From Hippophae tibetana (Eukaryota; Streptophyta; Magnoliopsida; Rosales; Elaeagnaceae): DNA of 64,000 nt. The notes beneath the pieces were generated by a model. That model was not told the DNA's origin and did not search any database. It worked only from the letters and a program-made list of their open reading frames with translations. This document shows positions 51,629 through 61,238 of the stretch, in pieces. The position numbers and the translations under genes are program-made. The DNA is taken from assembly GCA_037013495.1 (NCBI GenBank), contig CM072802.1, positions 64,818,983-64,882,982 on the forward strand, in the 5' to 3' direction. The first letter of the stretch is position 1. The number at the start of each line of letters is the position of its first letter.

Positions 51629-53578
51629 GATCAAATATTATTCCAAACACGTGTGAAAAAAATCGCCCAAGAATTCCATCATTTGACACGAGTTTGCCCA
51701 CGGGGTGTTAGACATGCCTCTCATTCCCCCCACAGTGGCACCCGAAACCGAGCATTCCTTGTCATCTTCGTATTTTTACCGTACCAAACCTGATATTTTG
51801 TGAGCAATAAATCATAGAGGATGAAAGGAATTGCGTCCAATAAGAACCGACAACTTTGGACGAATATTCTATTTTTCATGATTGTCCGAGAGTTCAAAAA
51901 ATAAAAAAAAATACTTCCTGTGTGCATAAGATTATGAAACTCTCCATCATGTGATCAAATATTATTCCAAACACGTGTGCAAAAAATCGCCCAAGAATTC
52001 CATCGTTTGACACGACTTTGCCCACGGGGAGTTAGACATGCCTGTCAATGCCCCTCACAGTGGCACCCGAAAGCGAGCATTCCTTGTCATCTTCGTATTT
52101 TTACCGTGCCAAACCTGATATTTTGTGAGCAATAAATCATAGAGGATGAAAGGAATTGCGTCCAATAAGAACCGAAAACTTTGGACGAATATTCTATTTT
52201 TCATGATTGTCCGAGAGTTCAAAAAATCACAAAAAATACTTCCTGTGTCCATAAGATTATGAAACTCTCCATTATGTGATCAAATATTATTCCAAACACG
52301 TGTGAAAAAAAGGGCCCAAGAATTCAATCGTTTGACACGAATTTGCCGACGGGGTGTTGGACATGCCTATCAATGCCCCACACAGTGGCACCCGAAACCG
52401 AGCATTAATTGTCATCTTCGTATTTTTACCGTGCCAAACCTGATATTTTTTTGAGCAATAAATCATAGATGATGAAAGGAATTACATCCAACAAGAACCG
52501 ACAACTTTGGTCGAATATTCTATTTTTCATGATTTTCCGAGAGTTCAAAAAATCACAAAAAAATACTTCCATTGTCCATAAGATTATTAAACTCTCTATT
52601 ATGCGATCAAATATTATTCCAACAACGTGTGCAAAAAATCGCCCAGGAATTCCATCATTTGACACGAGTTTGCCCATGGGGTGTTAGACATGCAAATCAA
52701 TGCCCCCTACACTGGCACCCGAAACCGAGCATTCCTTGTCATCTTCGTATTTTTACCGTGCCAAACCTGATATTTTGTGAGGAATAAATCATAGAGGATG
52801 AAAGGAATTGCGTCCAACAAGAACCGACAACTTTGGACGAATATTCTATTTTTCATGATTTTCTCAGACTTCAAAAAATAAGAAAAAATACTTCCTGTGT
52901 CCATAAGATTATGAAACTCTCCATTATGTGATCAAATATTATTCAAAACACGTGTGAAAAAAATCGCCCAAAAATTCCATCATTTGACACGAGTTTGCCC
53001 ACGGCGTGTTAGACATGCCTGTCATTCCCCCCACAGTGGCACCCGAAACCGAGCATTCCTTGTCATCTTTGTATTTTTACCGTACCAAACCTGATATTTT
53101 GTGAGCAATAAATCATAGAGGATGATAGGAATTGCGTCCAATAAGAACCGACAACTTTGGACGAATATTCTATTTTTCATGATTGTCCGAGAGTTCAAAA
53201 AATCACAAAAAATACTTCCTGTGTGCATAAGATTATGAAACTCTCCATTATGTGATCAAATATTATTCCAAACACGTGTGAAAAAAATCACCAAAGAATT
53301 CCATCGTTTGACACGAGTTTGCCCACGGGGTGTTAGACATGCAAATCAATGCCCCCCACAGTGGCACACGAAACCGAGCATTCCTTGTCATCTTCGTATT
53401 TTTACCGTGCCAAACCTGATATTTTGTGAGCAATAAATCATATAGGATGAAAGGAATTGCTTCCAACAAGAACCGACAACTTTGGACGAATATTCTATTT
53501 TTCATGATTTTCCGAGACTTCAAAAAATCAGAAAAAATACTTCTTGTGTCCATAAGATTATGAAACTCTCCATTATGT
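51629..53578. repeat. Hexamer HOR (1,950 bp), copy 1
   Basis: Monomers at 51629, 51953, 52278, 52605, 52930 and 53254: d with a TGTGCAT end and ATAAAAAAAAATAC; iQ; h with an M/N hybrid right half; a'K with AAATAAG; d with CGTACC and GATGATAGG; and the a-type with GGCACACG and TATAGG. The h monomer contains GGGCCC and a private AGCATTAATTG near 52404. Landmarks recur every 1,950 bp to 58.7 kb. Confidence 0.88.
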
Positions 53579-55528
53579 GATCAAATATTATTCCAAACAC
53601 GTGTGAAAAAAATCGCCCAAGAATTCCATCATTTGACACGAGTTTGCCCACGGGGTGTTAGACATGCCTGTCATTCCCCCCACAGTGGCACCCGAAACCG
53701 AGCATTACTTGTCATCTTCGTATTTTTACCGTACCAAACCTGATATTTTGTGAGCAATAAATCATAGAGGATGAAAGGAATTGCGTCCAATAAGAACCGA
53801 CAACTTTGGACGAATATTCTATTTTTCATGATTGTCCGAGAGTTCAAAAAATAAAAAAAAATACTTCCTGTGTGCATAAGATTATGAAACTCTCCATCAT
53901 GTGATCAAATATTATTCCAAACACGTGTGCAAAAAATCGCCCAAGAATTCCATCGTTTGACACGACTTTGCCCACGGGGAGTTAGACATGCCTGTCAATG
54001 CCCCTCACAGTGGCACCCGAAAGCGAGCATTCCTTGTCATCTTCGTATTTTTACCGTGCCAAACCTGATATTTTGTGAGCAATAAATCATAAAGGATGAA
54101 AGGAATTGCGTCCAATAAGAACCGACAACTTTGGACGAATATTCTATTTTTCATGATTGTCCGAGAGTTCAAAAAATAAAAAAAAATACTTCCTGTGTGC
54201 ATAAGATTATGAAACTCTCCATCATGTGATCAAATATTATTCCAAACACGTGTGCAAAAAATCGCCCAAGAATTCCATCGTTTGACACGAATTTGCCGAC
54301 GGGGTGTTGGACATGCCTATCAATGCCCCACACAGTGGCACCCGAAACCGAGCATTCCTTGTCATCTTCGTATTTTTACCGTGCCAAACCTGATATTTTT
54401 TTGAGCAATAAATCATAGATGATGAAAGGAATTACATCCAACAAGAACCGACAACTTTGGTCGAATATTCTATTTTTCATGATTTTCCGAGAGTTCAAAA
54501 AATCACAAAAAAATACTTCCATTGTCCATAAGATTATTAAACTCTCTATTATGCGATCAAATATTATTCCAACAACGTGTGCAAAAAATCGCCCAGGAAT
54601 TCCATCATTTGACACGAGTTTGCCCATGGGGTGTTAGACATGCAAATCAATGCCCCCTACACTGGCACCCGAAACCGAGCATTCCTTGTCATCTTCGTAT
54701 TTTTACCGTGCCAAACCTGATATTTTGTGAGGAATAAATCATAGAGGATGAAAGGAATTGCGTCCAACAAGAACCGACAACTTTGGACGAATATTCTATT
54801 TTTCATGATTTTCTCAGACTTCAAAAAATAAGAAAAAATACTTCCTGTGTCCATAAGATTATGAAACTCTCCATTATGTGATCAAATATTATTCAAAACA
54901 CGTGTGAAAAAAATCGCCCAAAAATTCCATCATTTGACACGAGTTTGCCCACGGCGTGTTAGACATGCCTGTCATTCCCCCCACAGTGGCACCCGAAACC
55001 GAGCATTCCTTGTCATCTTTGTATTTTTACCGTACCAAACCTGATATTTTGTGTGCAATAAATCATAGAGGATGATAGGAATTGCGTCCAATAAGAACCG
55101 ACAACTTTGGACGAATATTCTATTTTTCATGATTGTCCGAGAGTTCAAAAAATCACAAAAAATACTTCCTGTGTGCATAAGATTATGAAACTCTCCATTA
55201 TGTGATCAAATATTATTCCAAACACGTGTGAAAAAAATCACCAAAGAATTCCATCGTTTGACACGAGTTTGCCCACGGGGTGTTAGACATGCAAATCAAT
55301 GCCCCCCACAGTGGCACACGAAACCGAGCATTCCTTGTCATCTTCGTATTTTTACCGTGCCAAACCTGATATTTTGTGAGCAATAAATCATATAGGATGA
55401 AAGGAATTGCTTCCAACAAGAACCGACAACTTTGGACGAATATTCTATTTTTCATGATTTTCCGAGACTTCAAAAAATCAGAAAAAATACTTCTTGTGTC
55501 CATAAGATTATGAAACTCTCCATTATGT
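53579..55528. repeat. Hexamer HOR copy 2, with conversion-like patch
   Basis: Monomers at 53579, 53903, 54228, 54555, 54880 and 55204. It matches copies 1 and 3 except from about 54090 to 54280, where the right half of the second monomer and the left tip of the third match the junction between the first and second monomers instead (CCGACAACT, ATAAAAAAAAATAC, TGTGCAT, TCATGTGATC, GTGTGCAAAAAATCG). GGGCCC is therefore missing in this copy. Confidence 0.88.
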
Positions 55529-57478
55529 GATCAAATATTATTCCAAACACGTGTGAAAAAAATCGCCCAAGAATTCCATCATTTGACACGAGTTTGCCCA
55601 CGGGGTGTTAGACATGCCTGTCATTCCCCCCACAGTGGCACCCGAAACCGAGCATTCCTTGTCATCTTCGTATTTTTACCGTACCAAACCTGATATTTTG
55701 TGAGCAATAAATCATAGAGGATGAAAGGAATTGCGTCCAATAAGAACCGACAACTTTGGACGAATATTCTATTTTTCATGATTGTCCGAGAGTTCAAAAA
55801 ATAAAAAAAAATACTTCCTGTGTGCATAAGATTATGAAACTCTCCATCATGTGATCAAATATTATTCCAAACACGTGTGCAAAAAATCGCCCAAGAATTC
55901 CATCGTTTGACACGACTTTGCCCACGGGGAGTTAGACATGCCTGTCAATGCCCCTCACAGTGGCACCCGAAAGCGAGCATTCCTTGTCATCTTCGTATTT
56001 TTACCGTGCCAAACCTGATATTTTGTGAGCAATAAATCATAGAGGATGAAAGGAATTGCGTCCAATAAGAACCGAAAACTTTGGACGAATATTCTATTTT
56101 TCATGATTGTCCGAGAGTTCAAAAAATCACAAAAAATACTTCCTGTGTCCATAAGATTATGAAACTCTCCATTATGTGATCAAATATTATTCCAAACACG
56201 TGTGAAAAAAAGGGCCCAAGAATTCAATCGTTTGACACGAATTTGCCGACGGGGTGTTGGACATGCCTATCAATGCCCCACACAGTGGCACCCGAAACCG
56301 AGCATTCCTTGTCATCTTCGTATTTTTACCGTGCCAAACCTGATATTTTTTTGAGCAATAAATCATAGATGATGAAAGGAATTACATCCAACAAGAACCG
56401 ACAACTTTGGTCGAATATTCTATTTTTCATGATTTTCCGAGAGTTCAAAAAATCACAAAAAAATACTTCCATTGTCCATAAGATTATTAAACTCTCCATT
56501 ATGCGATCAAATATTATTCCAACAACGTGTGCAAAAAATCGCCCAGGAATTCCATCATTTGACACGAGTTTGCCCATGGGGTGTTAGACATGCAAATCAA
56601 TGCCCCCTACACTGGCACCCGAAACCGAGCATTCCTTGTCATCTTCGTATTTTTACCGTGCCAAACCTGATATTTTGTGAGGAATAAATCATAGAGGATG
56701 AAAGGAATTGCGTCCAACAAGAACCGACAACTTTGGACGAATATTCTATTTTTCATGATTTTCTCAGACTTCAAAAAATAAGAAAAAATACTTCCTGTGT
56801 CCATAAGATTATGAAACTCTCCATTATGTGATCAAATATTATTCCAAACACGTGTGAAAAAAATCGCCCAAGAATTCCATCATTTGACACGAGTTTGCCC
56901 ACGGGGTGTTAGACATGCCTGTCATTCCCCCCACAGTGGCACCCGAAACCGAGCATTCCTTGTCATCTTTGTATTTTTACCATACCAAACCTGATATTTT
57001 GTGAGCAATAAATCATAAAGGATGAAAGGAATTGCGTCCAATAAGAACCGACAACTTTGGACGAATATTCTATTTTTCATGATTGTCCGAGAGTTCAAAA
57101 AATCACAAAAAATACTTCCTGTGTGCATAAGATTATGAAACTCTCCATTATGTGATCAAATATTATTCCAAACACGTGTGAAAAAAATCACCAAAGAATT
57201 CCATCGTTTGACACGAGTTTGCCCACGGGGTGTTAGACATGCAAATCAATGCCCCCCACAGTGGCACACGAAACCGAGCATTCCTTGTCATCTTCGTATT
57301 TTTACCGTGCCAAACCTGATATTTTGTGAGCAATAAATCATATAGGATGAAAGGAATTGCTTCCAACAAGAACCGACAACTTTGGACGAATATTCTATTT
57401 TTCATGATTTTCCGAGACTTCAAAAAATCAGAAAAAATACTTCTTGTGTCCATAAGATTATGAAACTCTCCATTATGT
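55529..57478. repeat. Hexamer HOR copy 3
   Basis: Monomers at 55529, 55853, 56178, 56505, 56830 and 57154, at exact 1,950-bp spacing to copy 2. The fifth monomer has CACGGGGTG and CATACCAAAC where copies 1 and 2 have CACGGCGTG and CGTACCAAAC, so this position varies between copies. GGGCCC is present near 56213. Confidence 0.88.
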
Positions 57479-58780
57479 GATCAAATATTATTCCAAACAC
57501 GTGTGAAAAAAATCGCCCAAGAATTCCATCATTTGACACGAGTTTGCCCACGGGGTGTTAGACATGCCTGTCATTCCCCCCACAGTGGCACCCGAAACCG
57601 AGCATTCCTTGTCATCTTCGTATTTTTACCGTACCAAACCTGATATTTTGTGAGCAATAAATCATAGAGGATGAAAGGAATTGCGTCCAATAAGAACCGA
57701 CAACTTTGGACGAATATTCTATTTTTTTATGATTGTCCGAGAGTTCAAAAAATAAAAAAAAATACTTCCTGTGTGCATAAGATTATGAAACTCTCCATCA
57801 TGTGATCAAATATTATTCCAAACACGTGTGCAAAAAATCGCCCAAGAATTCCATCGTTTGACACGACTTTGCCCACGGGGAGTTAGACATGCCTGTCAAT
57901 GCCCCTCACAGTGGCACCCGAAAGCGAGCATTCCTTGTCATCTTCGTATTTTTACCGTGCCAAACCTGATATTTTGTGAGCAATAAATCATAGAGGATGA
58001 AAGGAATTGCGTCCAATAAGAACCGAAAACTTTGGACGATTATTCTATTTTTCATGATTGTCCGAGAGTTCAAAAAATCACAAAAAATACTTCCTGTGTC
58101 CATAAGATTATGAAACTCTCCATTATGTGATCAAATATTATTCCAAACACGTGTGAAAAAAAGGGCCCAAGAATTCAATCGTTTGACACGAATTTGCCGA
58201 CGGGGTGTTGGACATGCCTATCAATGCCCCACACAGTGGCACCCGAAACCAAGCATTCCTTGTCATCTTCGTATTTTTACCGTGCCAAACCTGATATTTT
58301 TTTGAGCAATAAATCATAGATGATGAAAGGAATTACATCCAACAAGAACCGACAACTTTGGTCGAATATTCTATTTTTCATGATTTTCCGAGAGTTCAAA
58401 AAATCACAAAAAAATACTTCCATTGTCCATAAGATTATTAAACTCTCCATTATGCGATCAAATATTATTCCAACAACGTGTGCAAAAAATCGCCCAGGAA
58501 TTCCATCATTTGACACGAGTTTGCCCATGGGGTGTTAGACATGCAAATCAATGCCCCCTACACTGGCACCCGAAACCGAGCATTCCTTGTCATCTTCGTA
58601 TTTTTACCGTGCCAAACCTGATATTTTGTGAGGAATAAATCATAGAGGATGAAAGGAATTGCGTCCAACAAGAACCGACAACTTTGGACGAATATTCTAT
58701 TTTTCATGATTTTCTCAGACTTCAAAAAATAAGAAAAAATACTTCCTGTGTCCATAAGATTATGAAACTCTCCATTATGT
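57479..58780. repeat. Hexamer HOR copy 4, first four monomers
   Basis: Monomers at 57479, 57804, 58129 and 58456 match the first four of the unit. An added base in the T run near 57723 (CTATTTTTTTATG) shifts the spacing to 1,951 bp. The following monomer (58781) begins as d with ATTCAAAACACG, like the fifth hexamer position, but has right half C (TTTTCTGAGC, AAATCGTAG) and the hexamer order stops. Confidence 0.85.
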
Positions 58781-60076
58781 GATCAAATATTATTCAAAAC
58801 ACGTGTGAAAAAAATCGCCCAAAAATTCCATCATTTGACACGAGTTTGCCCACGGCGTGTTAGACATGCCTGTCATTCCCCCCACAGTGGCACCCGAAAC
58901 CGAGCATTCCTTGTTATCTTCGTATTTTTACCGTGCCAAACCTGATATTTTCTGAGCAATAAATCGTAGAGGATGAAAGGAATTGCGTCCAATAAGAACA
59001 GACAACTTTGGACGAATATTGTATTTTCCATGATTGTCCGAGAGTTCAAAAAATCACAAAAAATACTTGCAGTGTCCATAAGATTATGAAACTCTCCTTT
59101 ATGTGATCAAATATTATTCCAAACACGTGTGAAAAAAATTGCCCAAGAATTCCATCGTTTGACACGAATTTGCCGATGGGGTGTTAGACATGCCTATCAA
59201 TGCCCGACACAGTGGCACCCGAAACCGAGCATTCCTTGTCATCTTCGTATTTTTACCGTGCCAAACCTGATATTTTCTGAGCAATAAATCGTAGAGGATG
59301 AAAGGAATTGCGTCCAATAAGAACAGACAACTTTGGACGAATATTGTATTTTCCATGATTGTCCGAGAGTTCAAAAAATCACAAAAAATACTTCCTGTGT
59401 CCATAAGATTATGAAACTCTCCATTATGTGATCAAATATTATTCCAAACACGTGTGAAAAAAATCGCCCAAGAATTCCATCATTTGACACGAGTTTGGCC
59501 ACGGGGTGTTAGACATGCAAACAATGCCCCCCATAGTGGCACCCGAAACCGAGCATTCCTTGTCATCTTCGTATTTTTACCGTGCCAAACCTGATATTTT
59601 GTGAGCAATAAATAATAGAGGATGAAAGGAATTGCGTCCAACAAGAACCGACAACTTTGGACGAATATTGTATTTTTCATGATTGTCCGAGAGTTCAAAA
59701 AATTACAAAAAATACTTCCTGTGTCCATAAGATTATGAAACTCTCCATTATGTGATCAAATATTTTTCCAAACACGTGTGAAAAAAATCGCCCAAGAATT
59801 CCATCGTTTGACACGAATTTGCCCACGGGGTGTTAGACATGCCTATCAATGCCTCCCACAGTGGCACCCGAAATCGAGCATTCCTTGTCATCTTCATTTT
59901 TTTACCGTGCCAAACCTGATATTTTGTGAGGAATAAATCATAGTGGATGAAAGGAATTGCGTCCAACAAGAACCGACAACTTTGGACTAATATTCTATTT
60001 TTCATGATTTTTCGAGAGTTCAAAAATCACAAAAATAATTCCTGTGTCCATAAGATTAAGAAACTCTCCATTCTGT
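58781..60076. repeat. Transition segment dC-gC-cB-eH
   Basis: Monomers at 58781 (dC), 59105 (g left with a C right half), 59430 (cB) and 59754 (eH). Both C modules carry TTTTCTGAGC, unlike C elsewhere, so they were copied locally from one another. Monomer 59105 is chimeric, since g is normally joined to D. ATATTTTTCC near 59763 and ATTAAGAAAC near 60054 are private. Confidence 0.8.
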
Positions 60077-60398
60077 GATCAAATATTATTCCAAACACGT
60101 GTGAAAAAAATCGCCCAAGAATTTCATCGTTTGACATGAATTTGCCCACGGGGTGTTAGACATGCCTATCAATGCTCCCGACAGTGGCACCCGAAACCGA
60201 GCATTCCTTGTCATCTTCGTATTTTTACCGTGCCAAACCTTATATTTTGTGAGAAATAAATCATAGAGGATGAAAGGAATTGCGTCCAACAAGAACCGAC
60301 AACTCTGGACGAATATTCTATTTTTCATGATTTTCCGAGAGTTCAAAAATCATAAAAAATAATTCCTGTGTCCATAAGATTATGAAACTCTCCATTCT

Positions 60399-60657
60399 TT
60401 GCCCACGGCGTGTTAGACATGCCTGTCATTCCCCCCACAGTGGCACCCGAAACCGAGCATTCCTTGTCATCTTCGTATTTTTACCGTGCCAAACCTGATA
60501 TTTTTTGAGCAATAAATCGTAGAGGATGAAAGGAATTGCGTCCAATAAGAACAGACAACTTTGGACGAATATTGTATTTTCCATGATTGTCCGAGAGTTC
60601 AAAAAATCACAAAAAATACTTCCTGTGTGCATAAGATTATGAAACTCTCCATTCTGT
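60399..60657. repeat. Truncated monomer T12
   Basis: Same junction with GCGTG and a C right half ending TGTGCAT, an end otherwise typical of the hexamer block. Confidence 0.86.
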
Positions 60658-60979
60658 GATCAAATATTATTCCAAACACGTGTGAAAAAAATCGCCCAAG
60701 AATTTCATCGTTTGACATGAATTTGCCCACGGGGTGTTAGACATGCCTATCAATGCTCCCGACAGTGGCACCCGAAACCGAGCATTCCTTGTCATCTTCG
60801 TATTTTTACCGTGCCAAACCTTATATTTTGTGAGAAATAAATCATAGAGGATGAAAGGAATTGCGTCCAACAAGAACCGACAACTCTGGACGAATATTCT
60901 ATTTTTCATGATTTTCCGAGAGTTCAAAAATCATAAAAAATAATTCCTGTGTCCATAAGATTATGAAACTCTCCATTCT

Positions 60980-61238
60980 TTGCCCACGGCGTGTTAGACA
61001 TGCCTGTCATTCCCCCCACAGTGGCACCCGAAACCGAGCATTCCTTGTCATCTTCGTATTTTTACCGTGCCAAACCTGATATTTTTTGAGCAATAAATCG
61101 TAGAGGATGAAAGGAATTGCGTCCAATAAGAACAGACAACTTTGGACGAATATTGTATTTTCCATGATTGTCCGAGAGTTCAAAAAATCACAAAAAATAC
61201 TTCCTGTGTCCATAAGATTATGAAACTCTCCATTCTGT
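60980..61238. repeat. Truncated monomer T13
   Basis: Copy of T12 581 bp downstream, ending TGTCCAT instead of TGTGCAT. Confidence 0.86.

Larger units (their letters stand above)
60077..61238. repeat. 581-bp dimer repeated twice (f plus truncated dC)
   Basis: Units at 60077 (f, GCTCCCGACAG, CTTATATT), 60399 (truncated dC), 60658 (f) and 60980 (truncated dC). The two 581-bp dimers are almost identical, including AATCATAAAAAATAATT. The same pair occurs once each at 24811-25390, 27660-28239, 45025-45605 and 47482-48062, so it has been locally duplicated here. Confidence 0.87.

Noticed and set aside
2099-58638. Plus-strand frames of 65-72 residues starting MSIRL, MRPTRTDN or MKG.
   Set aside because: They arise only in monomer classes ending in ATTATTAAAC or similar, overlap the minus-strand frames and follow repeat variants exactly. 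They are by-products of the repeat.
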